Assembly (NCBI RefSeq): GCF_014764505.1
Contig: NZ_JACXWX010000054.1
Coordinates: forward strand, 1-33,737
Direction of reading: 5' to 3'
Source of the DNA: Phormidium tenue FACHB-886
Lineage (GTDB): Bacteria; Cyanobacteriota; Cyanobacteriia; Elainellales; Elainellaceae
Length of the DNA: 33,737 bases
Part shown: one piece after another, positions 25,101 to 31,911 of the stretch
Layout of the letters: each line of letters begins with the position of its first letter
How positions within the stretch are numbered: the first letter of the stretch is position 1
The notes under the pieces: generated by a model
What the model saw: only the letters and a program-made list of their open reading frames with translations
The model's database searches: none
Told to the model about the DNA's origin: nothing
Program-made: the position numbers and the translations under genes

Positions 25101-25350
25101 TGGCATGCCGGATCAGGATGGCTATATGCTGATGCAGCAGGTGCGACGCTTCGAGGCTGCGCAACGCAAATCGCTTCCACCCAAACAGGGCGGGCAAATT
25201 CCGGCGATCGCGCTAACGGCTTATGCAGGAGACATCAATTATCAGCAGGCGATCGCAGCAGGGTTTCAACGGCACCTTGCCAAACCTGTTGAGCCAGAGA
25301 CATTAATCAGAACCATTGCTGATGTAATCAGGCAGAACCCGCGTCAATGA
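22180..25350 (+). CDS. Hybrid histidine kinase GAF-PAS-PAS-GAF-HisKA-HATPase-REC
   Basis: 1056 residues, no transmembrane segment. The N-terminal GAF (about 50-192) contains SFSPCGVCLDR and a conserved tail LVIPLMGGTQLLGAVWVV. Two PAS domains follow (about 222-328 and 342-462, the latter with SWNPGAERLLGYTEAEIVG). A second GAF (about 468-640) contains SLITVPLIAHGRTLGALTV. HisKA has His660 in VLSHELRSPLNPILG. HATPase_c has NLLSNAVKFTPEGG (773-786), DTGTGI (832-837) and GGLGLGL (861-867). The C-terminal receiver has VDNEPDS, Asp973 in LLLSDIGMPDQDGY and Lys1035 in AKPVEP, so it can accept phosphate. It is cotranscribed with the XRE gene. Its 3' end overlaps by 7 bp the convergent minus-strand receiver gene that ends at 25344. 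Its receiver resembles the Glu-type receiver encoded at 26559-26987 (shared IPAIALT, GFxRHLxKP). The ligands are unknown. Confidence 0.93.
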   Translation: MSEALPPALPYVSLDDILITQALAERSPRTPDLQSETQALHLLARQLAEQSQTMLKTLVTVAKDLCQAGAAGVSLLEVSPNGEELFRWAALAGTLANYEGRTTSKSFSPCGVCLDRQAPQLYLYPDRYFTYLQQAKPPIVEGLVIPLMGGTQLLGAVWVVSHDEARRFDAEDVRILTSLADFTAAALQSLHLRQTAETALQREQTARQEAEANRKALDESAQRAIEILESITDAFVCVDHDWRITYVNQEAARLTKLQPEDLMGKTYQEMQPRTIATVMEQAYHRITAQLEATHFEVLDESSRTWLEIHAYPCKVGFSIYFRDITGRKQDRTRRKQAEAALHESESRFRLIVESVKDYAIFTLDLDGHITSWNPGAERLLGYTEAEIVGQLSHIIFTPEDREARRAEQELQTALTQGRAKDERWHLRKDGSRFFASGLMMQLRDEAGNLQGLVKILRDMTEAHQATEREQFLSEASAVLAGTLDYKTTLFNIARMAVPFLADFCFFDILNTPHRIERVAWHHGDPTKRNWFERLQRYTPPQVRENHPVASVLMTGNANLVSHVTEEWMQASSLDADYLQFIQASQVRSLITVPLIAHGRTLGALTVCLTTDSNRHYTQTDLMLAEELGRRAALALDNAQLYQQAQEANRMKDEFMAVLSHELRSPLNPILGWIQLARKGNLTEAQTAKAWTTIERNAKLQAQLVEDLLDVSCILRGKLSLNSGRVSLEATIQAAIETVQLAAQAKSIEIETKVDPEIPSVLGDATRLQQVVWNLLSNAVKFTPEGGRVEIDLSWVTGHTALHKQAMSLVNTEGQGTNGKALTTKYAQIRISDTGTGIHPNFLPYVFDYFRQADGATTRRFGGLGLGLAIVRQLVEAHGGHVEAESPGEGQGATFTVRLPLISDSALKEQDSSPLEDASNLEGIQVLAVDNEPDSLEFITFVLEQVGANVVTATSANEALQLLTQLQPDLLLSDIGMPDQDGYMLMQQVRRFEAAQRKSLPPKQGGQIPAIALTAYAGDINYQQAIAAGFQRHLAKPVEPETLIRTIADVIRQNPRQ

Positions 25351-25745
25351 ACCGGGCACAACCGCTGAAGAATATTCTTCAACTGCTCTCCGTCTTCCAG
25401 ATAAGTCACATATGCGTTGTCGCCTACCTGAATATCTTGCCCTTCGAGGTCTGGCCCGTAGCGTTCAGCGATGATAATAATCGGAGTGCGGCCGTCTAGT
25501 ACTGCATTTTGGCGAATCTGCTGCCCGATTGCAATCATTTTCTCAATGGATTGATTGCTTTGGTTAATCAAAATCAGGTCAAAGCGGTTGCGCCCGCCCT
25601 CGGTACGTTGAATGGCATCCTCTTCATCAAGGGCGATCACCACACGATAGCCCCAGGTTTGCAGGTTATACTTCAGCACGGGCCGAGTATCGTCATCTGG
25701 CTCAAGGGCAAAGATGCAAGGAGAAGTTGTGATTAGCTGATTCAT
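25344..25745 (-). CDS. Receiver-like protein, phosphoacceptor Asp replaced by Asn (cassette copy 1)
   Basis: 133 residues from the ATG at 25745 (AAAGAG just before); a GTG four codons upstream is possible. The fold is a stand-alone receiver (CIFALEPDDDTRPVLKYNLQ, RVVIALDEEDAIQ, FDLILINQSNQS, PIIIIAERYG). The residue at the phosphorylation site is Asn61 in LILINQSN, so it should not be phosphorylated. The C-terminal block DIQVGDNAYVTYLEDGEQLK is strongly conserved with its paralogue at 27182. It is last in a minus-strand unit after a Crp-like gene (48 bp) and a Glu-type receiver. It probably acts by protein contact. I recall similar Asn-type receivers in other cyanobacteria; the function is unknown. 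Confidence 0.8.
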   Translation of the reverse strand: MNQLITTSPCIFALEPDDDTRPVLKYNLQTWGYRVVIALDEEDAIQRTEGGRNRFDLILINQSNQSIEKMIAIGQQIRQNAVLDGRTPIIIIAERYGPDLEGQDIQVGDNAYVTYLEDGEQLKNILQRLCPVH

Positions 25746-25793
25746 CTCTTTGGTCACTAATGACAGAATGCGAACGAACTGGACGAATTGTTA

Positions 25794-26489
25794 TCACTCT
25801 TGTAGTAATCGCTCGTACTGAGCTTTAATCGTTTTGAAACATTCACAGCCGGTGGCTTCTAATCCAGTTTGGTTGAGAATTTGTACATTCCCACGACGGT
25901 ATTGAATCAATTTTCTTTCTTGCAGCTTTAGAGCCGTCTGCGTCACCCCTGCCCGACGAACGCCCAGCATTGTGGCGAGGAACTCTTGCGTCAAAGGCAG
26001 CTCGTTGGTGTTGAGTTGCCATTGTGCTTCAAGCAGCCAACGGGGCAGCCGTTGCTCTAGAGAGTGAAGGGCATTACAAGCAGCCGTTTGAGAAACCTGT
26101 GCCAGAAACGCTTGGGTATAGCGCAGCAGCACATCGCGCAGTTCGCTATTCCGCTCGAATTCTTGCCGCACGACTTGAGCATCAATCTTCATGGCACTAC
26201 CTGCAATCTGGACAGCGTAATCTGTCTGTGCGGCTTCGCGGCTACCCAGAAAGGCGCCAAGTCCCAGTACATCCCAAGGACCGACCATACCTACCTCTGC
26301 TACTGCACCATCTTCCATCGTGACCGTGACTGAGAAGAGGCAGTCGATCGGAAAATAGAGATGGGATATGGGATCACCAGGTCTACGGATGATGTCACCT
26401 CTTTCTAAGCTAACTTGATTAAGATGAGGTGCAAGCAGATCGAACGCCTGAGCAGAAAGAGCGGAGAGTATTTGATTTCCAACGATCAT
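25794..26489 (-). CDS. Crp/Fnr-type transcriptional regulator (cassette copy 1)
   Basis: 231 residues from the ATG at 26489, chosen because TTGAGG lies 7-12 bases upstream; an open frame extends to a TTG at 26552. The N-terminal cyclic-nucleotide-binding-like beta roll is about residues 10-125 (VSLERGDIIRRPGDPISHLY, DCLFSVTVTMEDGAVAEVG, VLGLGAFLGSREAAQTDYAV). It lacks the Arg-Ser phosphate cassette of cAMP-binding Crp, so the ligand is probably not cAMP. A dimerisation helix follows, then the winged helix-turn-helix LTQEFLATMLGVRRAGVTQT and QERKLIQYRRGNVQIL. The C-terminus has a CECF motif shared with the paralogue at 27618. It lies between a Glu-type and an Asn-type receiver and likely shares their transcript. 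Confidence 0.85.
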   Translation of the reverse strand: MIVGNQILSALSAQAFDLLAPHLNQVSLERGDIIRRPGDPISHLYFPIDCLFSVTVTMEDGAVAEVGMVGPWDVLGLGAFLGSREAAQTDYAVQIAGSAMKIDAQVVRQEFERNSELRDVLLRYTQAFLAQVSQTAACNALHSLEQRLPRWLLEAQWQLNTNELPLTQEFLATMLGVRRAGVTQTALKLQERKLIQYRRGNVQILNQTGLEATGCECFKTIKAQYERLLQE

Positions 26490-26558
26490 AAAAGCCTCAA
26501 GAGGGTGGCGCGAAAGGCTCTTTGTAGAATACATCTCAACATGAACGGTCAAAATTTT

Positions 26559-26987
26559 CTATTGACAAGCGTTTGCCGATATCGTTTGAGTCTGTCCGGT
26601 AAGGCAAGCTACGGTTGCAATTAGCTTTTCAATGTTCAACGGTTTCGGCAAGTGCCTACAAAACCCAGCCGCGAGGGCTTGAATTCGATCCCGATCTTCA
26701 CTACATACCGTTAATGCGATCGCTGGAATCTGGACGCTGTAAACCATTTCAAAGGTTTTAACCTGTTGGATGAGCGAGTAGCCATTCTCATAGGGCAGGA
26801 TGATCTCGCTAATTAAGAGGTCGGGTGGAGATTGTTGGATCTTTTCGATCGCTTCGCTGACACAACTGGCTGTGATCGTCTCAACCCCATGTTGGGCAAA
26901 GATGACCGCCAGTAGTTCACAAGAATCAAGCTGACTGTCTACGACAAGTACTCGTAGCCCGTTTCGCAGCGAAGTCAAATCACACAT
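26559..26987 (-). CDS. Receiver-like protein, phosphoacceptor Asp replaced by Glu (cassette copy 1)
   Basis: 142 residues, stand-alone receiver fold: VLVVDSQLDSCELLAVIFAQ, ETITASCVSEAIEKI, LLISEIILPYENGYSLIQQV, IPAIALT, FCRHLPKP. The site homologous to the phosphoacceptor is Glu61 (SEIILP where SDxxMP is expected). Thr93 and Lys115 are kept. Glu often mimics the phosphorylated state, so the protein may be permanently active. It resembles the receiver of the nearby hybrid kinase (SDIGMPDQDGY, IPAIALT, FQRHLAKP) and may derive from it. It lies 69 bp upstream of the Crp-like start on the same strand. A Gln/Thr-rich tail follows the domain. Confidence 0.82.
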   Translation of the reverse strand: MCDLTSLRNGLRVLVVDSQLDSCELLAVIFAQHGVETITASCVSEAIEKIQQSPPDLLISEIILPYENGYSLIQQVKTFEMVYSVQIPAIALTVCSEDRDRIQALAAGFCRHLPKPLNIEKLIATVACLTGQTQTISANACQ

Positions 26988-27181
26988 ATCCAGAAACAGT
27001 CAATCACACAAAAAGGTACTAAAGGACACAAAACGAGCGAAAATGCTCCTTTTAAGAGGAAAAATATAAATTAATGAGTTTTAACGATGGACTTAATCCA
27101 CGCTAGTCCTAATAGGAATAAAACTTCAGTACGCTTTCGTGCTTTATAAGAAAGTTCAATCCAACGAGGGGGAAAAACGCA

Positions 27182-27589
27182 TCAAACCCACTGGATCGGG
27201 CAAAGTTTGTACAGGAGATTTTTTAGCTGCTCCCCATCTTCTAGATAGGTGACGTACTCGCTTTCACCCAGTTGGATATCCTGCCCTTCTAACTCGACTC
27301 CATATTTCTCAGCCAAAATGACAATCGGAACCCAGCTAGCAACAGCTGCTTGTTGACGGATGTGCCGTCCGATGTCAATAAATTCCTCGATCGACTGCCC
27401 AAATTGATTCAGTAGAATCAAGTCAAAGAGGGCACCTCCATCTCTAGTTCGTTGGAGTGCATCTGCCGCATCCAGGGTGACAATTACAGCATATCCCCAA
27501 CGACGGAGGTTGTCCTTAAGAATGGGACGCACAGTGTCATCCGGCTCGACAAGCAAAATGGTTGTCAATCTCGGTGTTTCCTGGCTCAT
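27182..27589 (-). CDS. Receiver-like protein, phosphoacceptor Asp replaced by Asn (cassette copy 2)
   Basis: 135 residues, paralogue of the protein at 25344. It has the receiver fold TILLVEPDDTVRPILKDNLR, VIVTLDAADALQRT, FDLILLNQFGQS, WVPIVILAEKYG, then ESEYVTYLEDGEQLKNLLYK. Asn61 stands at the phosphorylation site, so it should not accept phosphate. The first acidic cluster is EPDD rather than DD. It is encoded 28 bp after the second Crp-like gene on the same strand, matching the order in copy 1. It probably acts as an adaptor for another protein; the partner is unknown. Confidence 0.8.
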   Translation of the reverse strand: MSQETPRLTTILLVEPDDTVRPILKDNLRRWGYAVIVTLDAADALQRTRDGGALFDLILLNQFGQSIEEFIDIGRHIRQQAAVASWVPIVILAEKYGVELEGQDIQLGESEYVTYLEDGEQLKNLLYKLCPIQWV

Positions 27590-27617
27590 CTCGCTCGCTT
27601 TGCCTTAGAACGGAACA

Positions 27618-28331
27618 CTACGGTAGGACTACGTGAGAAGCTCCCAGCAGACGATCGTATTCATCCCTGAGAACATGAAAACACTCACAGGCAGACGCTT
27701 CTAACCCAATGCGGTCGAGGATCTGGATATGCCCCCGCTGGTAACGAATCAGCTCCTTGTCCTGAAGCTGTTGGGCAGTTTGAGTCACCCCAGCACGGCG
27801 CACACCCAACATTTCTGACATAAGCTCCTGCGTCAGGTCTAGCTCGTCTCCTTCAACCCGGTCATGAACCTCCAATAACCAACGAGCCAATCGCTGATCT
27901 AGCTTATGGAGTCCGTTGCAGGCAGTCGTCTGAGACAGCTGAGCGATAAAGGCTTGTGTATAGCGCAACATGACGTTCCGCAGGTCTTTATTGCGATCGA
28001 ATTCATCTCGCAAAATCTGAGCGTCGATCTTCATAGCGCTACCGGCAACCTGCACAATGTAGGTAGTTTGCGTGGTTTCCCGACCGCCCATAAACGCATT
28101 AATGCCAATCACCTCACGCCTGCCAACCAATCCTGTTTCTGCCGTTGTGCCATCCTGCATGGCGATTGTGATAGAAAGAACACAATCTAGAGGAAAGTAG
28201 AAATCTCGGATCACTTCACCGGGTTCATGCAGACGATCGCCCCGCCGCAGCACTACTCGTTTGAGGTTAGGAGCAAGCTTTTCGGCTAGCGCCCGAGGCA
28301 TGGCATTAAGCAGGCGATTTTGCGTTGTCAT
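27618..28331 (-). CDS. Crp/Fnr-type transcriptional regulator (cassette copy 2)
   Basis: 237 residues. The effector-binding beta roll (VVLRRGDRLHEPGEVIRDFY, DCVLSITIAMQDGTTAETG, VIGINAFMGGRETTQTTYIV) is followed by the dimer helix region AGSAMKIDAQILRDEF. The winged helix-turn-helix is LTQELMSEMLGVRRAGVTQT with ELIRYQRGHIQIL. It is clearly paralogous to the protein at 25794 (shared AGSAMKIDAQ, RYTQAF, SQT-ACN, GVRRAGVTQTA, CECF). No cAMP phosphate cassette is seen. It precedes an Asn-type receiver by 28 bp. The upstream Glu-type receiver gene is 196 bp away, with a hairpin at its end, so that gene may be uncoupled from this one. Confidence 0.87.
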   Translation of the reverse strand: MTTQNRLLNAMPRALAEKLAPNLKRVVLRRGDRLHEPGEVIRDFYFPLDCVLSITIAMQDGTTAETGLVGRREVIGINAFMGGRETTQTTYIVQVAGSAMKIDAQILRDEFDRNKDLRNVMLRYTQAFIAQLSQTTACNGLHKLDQRLARWLLEVHDRVEGDELDLTQELMSEMLGVRRAGVTQTAQQLQDKELIRYQRGHIQILDRIGLEASACECFHVLRDEYDRLLGASHVVLP

Positions 28332-28505
28332 GGCGCCCCCACACTTTGTCTTAGCAGCTAGTTCTGCCTTAGCAGCTTACTTCAATAGTGGTAGAAAACA
28401 CCTCATGCACAAGTTAGAAATCTCGTTGTGGGCATAGCCTGATGCGGCGCGGTTAGCATCAGTTCAACAGGTGGGAAAGGCAATCGTTCACTTTAACCAT
28501 TCTAG

Positions 28506-28536
28506 CTAGTGTAGCCTGAAACTCACACTACACTAG
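28506..28536. repeat. 9-bp inverted repeat overlapping the stop of the Glu-type receiver gene
   Basis: CTAGTGTAG (28506-28514) pairs with CTACACTAG (28528-28536), 13-nt loop. The right arm contains the minus-strand stop codon of the gene at 28528. On the plus strand it is followed by ACTTTTTT. It could limit read-through between the receiver and Crp-like genes or stabilise an mRNA end. Confidence 0.45.
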
Positions 28537-29049
28537 ACTTTTTTCAGCTATGTGCTCTACTACTTCGCCCTCTACTTTGCACTCTGTGGCAGCTTTACTA
28601 CCTACCGCTTGCAGGCTAAGTGGCTGTGACATTTCTGGCAGAAGCATCAACTTCCAAACCTCATTACGAAATTGATCAAGGTCAATCGGCTTTATTTGAT
28701 ATGCCTCAACCTTGATCGCCAAATGCTTAGCAAGGCCCACAACAGAAAATGTTGAAGTCACAAAAATTGGAATTGCCTTATTCCTCATTTGTGCCACAGC
28801 TCTCATTTCTTGAATCAATGGATAAACACTTTCACCAAGAAACCTGGCTTCACAAATCAGAATATCAGGCACAAACCAATTTAGAAAATTTAAAGCTTCC
28901 TTGATTGATCCAGCCACCGTTACCACTACACCACAACGTTCAAGTAAAGCAGCATACAAAGCTGCGCTATCGCGATCGTTATCAACGATAAGAATCTGCA
29001 CATTGTTGAGTATGGACAAGTTAAAGAGAGAGCCATCTGTCGAAAGCAT
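28528..29049 (-). CDS. Receiver-like protein, phosphoacceptor Asp replaced by Glu (cassette copy 2)
   Basis: 173 residues, stand-alone receiver fold: VQILIVDNDRDSAALYAALL, VVVTVAGSIKEALNFL, PDILICEARFLGES, IPIFVTST, AYQIKPIDLDQF. The position homologous to the phosphoacceptor is Glu67 (ICEARF); Thr98 and Lys120 are kept, and one acidic pocket residue is Asn24. A 40-residue tail of low similarity follows. It is more diverged than the copy-1 Glu-type receiver but has the same position relative to a Crp-like and an Asn-type receiver gene. An AAGGAC sequence precedes the ATG. It probably acts as a phosphorylation-independent regulator. Confidence 0.75.
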   Translation of the reverse strand: MLSTDGSLFNLSILNNVQILIVDNDRDSAALYAALLERCGVVVTVAGSIKEALNFLNWFVPDILICEARFLGESVYPLIQEMRAVAQMRNKAIPIFVTSTFSVVGLAKHLAIKVEAYQIKPIDLDQFRNEVWKLMLLPEMSQPLSLQAVGSKAATECKVEGEVVEHIAEKSLV

Positions 29050-29119
29050 AATAATGTCCTTACTGGGCTAGCACTTCAAGTCGAGTGAGGCATTATTGCA
29101 ACACTAGTTGAAGCAGGAG

Positions 29120-29965
29120 TTATCGGGCAGTTGGCGGCAAAACAATTCTTTGCGCTAGACCCAGGTGCTTCAAACTCACAATCGCCCACCAGGTCATATC
29201 AATTTCCCACCATTTCCAACCCGCTTTTGCCACGTTGGGATAGGCATGATGGTTGTTGTGCCAGCCTTCTCCATATGTGAGAAGCGCTGCCCACCATAAG
29301 TTTCGAGAATTATCGTCTGAGTCATGGCTCCGGTAGCCGGTGATGTGACTTGCAGAGTTAATCAACCAAGTGCTATGCCAAAGCAAGACTGCTCTCAGAA
29401 AGAGCCCGTAGATAACGAACGACCACCCGCCAAGAAGGTACAACACGATTCCGAGAGGAATTTGCAACAGTAGATAGTAGCGATCGAGCCAACGGTAAAA
29501 CCCATCTTTTGCTAAATCCGGTGCAAATTTCCGATTCGATTCGTACTCAAAAAACTCTGGACGTTTGTAAAGCAGCCAGCCCATGTGGCTCCACCAAAAA
29601 CCCCGTTTTGCAGAGTAGGGATCTTTGTCAATGTCTTCGGTATAGGTGTGATGCCGCCGATGCCCTGCAACCCAAAAGATCGGGCCGCCCTGTAAGGCAA
29701 GGGAGCCAACGAGGGCGATCGCATATTCCAATCCTTTTGGAACGTGTAAGCTGCGATGCGTCAATAGTCGATGATATCCCAAGCAAATGCCAATGCTGCC
29801 AAATAACCAGTGTAGAAGGACGGCAGCTCCCAGGGCAGACCAGGAAAAGAACCACGGCGCTAGTAGGGAAAGAGCGTGAACTGCCGCAAAAAAGGTTACG
29901 CTCGTCCAATTGAATACGAGCGGCTGACCGTTTTTGTGGTCAGTGTCAACGATATTGAAGGTCAT
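29120..29965 (-). CDS. Acyl-lipid/acyl-CoA delta-9-type fatty acid desaturase
   Basis: 281 residues, integral membrane di-iron desaturase. Three His boxes are visible: HRLLTH at 65-70, HRRHH at 102-106 and HNNHH at 236-240. The hydrophobic stretches at about 20-60 and 160-200 are expected membrane segments. Conserved flanks are QGGPIFWVAGHRRHHTYTE, RGFWWSHMGWLLY and TYGEGWHNNHHAYP. The layout matches cyanobacterial DesC-like enzymes, which introduce a double bond at carbon 9 of acyl chains in membrane lipids using ferredoxin as electron donor. The gene name desC is not assigned because paralogues with other regiospecificity exist. AGGACTTTC precedes the ATG. It is transcribed with the same polarity as the upstream pentapeptide gene but separated by about 690 bp. 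Confidence 0.92.
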   Translation of the reverse strand: MTFNIVDTDHKNGQPLVFNWTSVTFFAAVHALSLLAPWFFSWSALGAAVLLHWLFGSIGICLGYHRLLTHRSLHVPKGLEYAIALVGSLALQGGPIFWVAGHRRHHTYTEDIDKDPYSAKRGFWWSHMGWLLYKRPEFFEYESNRKFAPDLAKDGFYRWLDRYYLLLQIPLGIVLYLLGGWSFVIYGLFLRAVLLWHSTWLINSASHITGYRSHDSDDNSRNLWWAALLTYGEGWHNNHHAYPNVAKAGWKWWEIDMTWWAIVSLKHLGLAQRIVLPPTAR

Positions 29966-30652
29966 GAAAGTCCTACTGTCTACTTCTTCAGCTTAACCGA
30001 TTCATGCACTTTCAGCTCAGTGAAAGCTTGCTAAAAAGCCAAATCTCCTGCTATTGCTAGATCCTATCCCTGAAATTCTCAAAGAATGCAAAGCCTTTAA
30101 CAGCGATCGGCGTAGTTTCAGAAGTTTCGAGGGGCTCAATATAGCTGTCGTCAAGTAGGGCGGGTATGGGGGCTGCGACCCCAGCTAAAAGTGAAACCCT
30201 GCACTCTTAATTGTTCACAAAACCATCCGCATTGAATAACTTCGTCTCAAGATTGAGCTATTCATTTTTATGATCGCATCATTCTTCGGGAGGAATGCAA
30301 ATTTGAAGTGCTTTGACCAATACTTATCGCGATAAAAAAACTTAGAATATTAGTCTTGATTACTGTTTCTATAAAGCTGATTTCTCAGTTAACGCAAGAT
30401 AGCGTTTTAGTTCTAAACATGCCTAACCAAAGCATAACCAGATAATATATCTGCTCATACTGCTTTCATATCCTAATTTGATATATTCAATTGGGAAGTT
30501 TATACTGGCGTTGTAACCACTATTATCAGGGAATGTCTGGTTGCATAGCGCTATCCGCACAGGTTCCATTTCACGATCGCAATAAACATAAAAAAAGCCC
30601 ACCTCTAGGTAAGCTTTTTATATTTTGACATTAAGTCAGAGAAACATTGAGA
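29966..30652. other. Non-coding stretch upstream of the desaturase
   Basis: 687 bp without a supportable gene. It presumably holds the desaturase promoter near 29966-30100; no clear boxes were identified. At its right end is the terminator of the pentapeptide gene (30592-30619). Confidence 0.45.
30592..30619 (-). terminator. Rho-independent terminator of the minus-strand pentapeptide unit
   Basis: Read on the minus strand: AAAAAGC, then ACCT/AGGT with a CT loop region, then GC followed by a run of seven T. The stem combines AAAAAGC with GCTTTTT and ACCT with AGGT across a CC/AA mismatch. It lies 34 bp after the stop of the gene at 30653. Confidence 0.7.
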
Positions 30653-30991
30653 TTAAGAAACTGTACCGGAATGTATGCCATCTGCTGTCAGGGCTCCACG
30701 CAGGTAAGCTTGACTTAGATTGGCATCAGCCAGGCTAGTGTCTGTTAAGTTAGCACCTTTCAGATTGGCTTGAGTCAAATTTGTTTCAGTTAAATTTGCC
30801 CCAGTCAGAATTGCCCCAGTGAGATTTGCACGACTCAAGTTTGTTCTAGTGAGATTTGCCTTCGTTAAATTGGCACCGCTGAGATTGGCACCCATTAAGT
30901 TCAAGTTTCTCAAATTTGCTGCCATCAGGTTTAGGTTTCTGAAATCCCTTTGTCCTGCTTCGTATCGGCTACAAAATTCCTTGATATTCAT
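30653..30991 (-). CDS. Pentapeptide-repeat protein
   Basis: 112 residues. After a short N-terminal helix (MNIKEFCSRYEAGQRDFRNL), about 14 tandem A(N/D)LxX-type repeats occur from residue 20 to 95 (for example ANLSGANLTKANLTRTNLSR), which should form a right-handed quadrilateral beta helix. A short tail ends DGIHSGTVS. AGGAGAAT precedes the ATG. It is downstream of rpsU on the same strand, about 55 bp from the rpsU stop, so it may be cotranscribed with rbp-rpsU and ends at the 30592 terminator. A second pentapeptide protein with a similar N-terminus lies divergently at 31912. The function of such proteins is generally unknown. Confidence 0.88.
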   Translation of the reverse strand: MNIKEFCSRYEAGQRDFRNLNLMAANLRNLNLMGANLSGANLTKANLTRTNLSRANLTGAILTGANLTETNLTQANLKGANLTDTSLADANLSQAYLRGALTADGIHSGTVS

Positions 30992-31045
30992 GGTTGAAAT
31001 TCTCCTAAAATGATGGATTTAATTCACTGAAAGAACTATCCCCAT

Positions 31046-31234
31046 TCAATATCGGAATTTCCTTCTGCGCTGTTTATGCTTAGCGATCTCTTTGCGCTTC
31101 TGTTTTTCGAGCGGCGTTTCAAAATGGCGATGTTTCTTCATATCTGGGAAAATTCCCGCTTTGGAAACCTGTCGCTTAAATCGACGTAACGCCGACTCAA
31201 TTCCTTCATTCTCTCCAAGAACAACTTGGGTCAT
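31046..31234 (-). CDS. rpsU: 30S ribosomal protein S21
   Basis: 62 residues, very basic: [39 protein letters not shown] and a Lys/Arg-rich end ([11 protein letters not shown]). This is the typical cyanobacterial S21 length and sequence. S21 sits near the 3' end of 16S rRNA and helps mRNA initiation. GGAGATTAA precedes the ATG. The gene follows an RRM protein gene by 231 bp on the same strand; the rbp-rpsU pairing is a known cyanobacterial arrangement. Two hairpins lie between the two genes. Confidence 0.95.
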   Translation of the reverse strand: MTQVVLGENEGIESALRRFKRQVSKAGIFPDMKKHRHFETPLEKQKRKEIAKHKQRRRKFRY

Positions 31235-31285
31235 TTAATCTCCAGACTAATAGAATAGGCTCACATCCCGCACTGGAGCGTGACC

Positions 31286-31338
31286 CATTGGACATCGCAA
31301 TCCAATGCAGATTTCAGCGACACGAAGCGCTGCTGAAA
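31286..31338 (-). promoter_or_regulatory. Two adjacent stem-loops between rbp and rpsU
   Basis: CATTGGA (31286-31292) pairs with TCCAATG (31301-31307), loop of 8. TTTCAGC (31312-31318) pairs with GCTGAAA (31332-31338), loop of 13. They are spaced by 4 bases. They lie in the intercistronic region or the rpsU leader, and could serve as partial terminator, processing site or stabiliser. Confidence 0.45.
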
Positions 31339-31465
31339 CCCGCCCAGTAGGCAAGATGTAAGTGTGGGTAGGCTAAAGCTGACAAGGCAAACCACTTATA
31401 GCGAAGCAGCTTCTTACCAGTCTCAACCTTCAGCGTTCAAGAAGTGCTCTTCTCAATCTCTGTGC

Positions 31466-31768
31466 TTAGTAACGTCGAGAAGAATCGCTTCTGTTTCCCC
31501 AACCACCGCCGGAGGAACCTCTTTCCTCACGAGGTTTCGCTTTATTAACCTTGAGATCACGTCCCATCCACTCTGCACCGTCTAGCGCTTCGATCGCGGC
31601 AGTTTCTTCTGCATCAGTTCCCATCTCGACAAAAGCAAATCCACGCACCCGACCTGTCTCCCGGTCTGTCGGTAACTGAACCCGCTTTACTGTGCCGTAT
31701 TCACCAAAAGTTTGAGTTAACCCATCCTGTGTTACGTCGTAGGATAGATTACCAACATAGATCGACAT
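31466..31768 (-). CDS. rbp: RRM-type RNA-binding protein (Rbp)
   Basis: 100 residues with one RRM. RNP2 is IYVGNL (3-8) and RNP1 is RGFAFVEM (about 42-49). The fold is completed by DGLTQTFGEYGTVKRVQLP and MGRDLKVNKAKPRE. A Gly/Ser/Arg-rich C-terminal tail (GSSGGGWGNRSDSSRRY) follows, as in the cyanobacterial Rbp family. Members bind U- or G-rich RNA, and many accumulate in the cold; this is family knowledge. GGAGAATCTCT precedes the ATG. It is upstream of rpsU on the same strand and divergent from a pentapeptide gene 143 bp away. Exact orthology to rbpA/B/C is not assigned. Confidence 0.93.
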   Translation of the reverse strand: MSIYVGNLSYDVTQDGLTQTFGEYGTVKRVQLPTDRETGRVRGFAFVEMGTDAEETAAIEALDGAEWMGRDLKVNKAKPREERGSSGGGWGNRSDSSRRY

Positions 31769-31911
31769 AGAGATTCTCCAAAATCGGAAGTGTAGAGAAT
31801 TAGATCCGGAGAAACGCTTTTAGAACGAATTACACGGCCGAAAATAAGCCTTCTCCAAGAGATTAGCATATAAGCAGTAAGAGTGGGGAAAGTTATGTTA
31901 GGGTTGATGAT

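Noticed and set aside
26988-27181. A promoter from TTGAAC and TATAAA in the gap between cassette copies
   Set aside because: The spacing between the two boxes is far too short for a sigma-70-type promoter.
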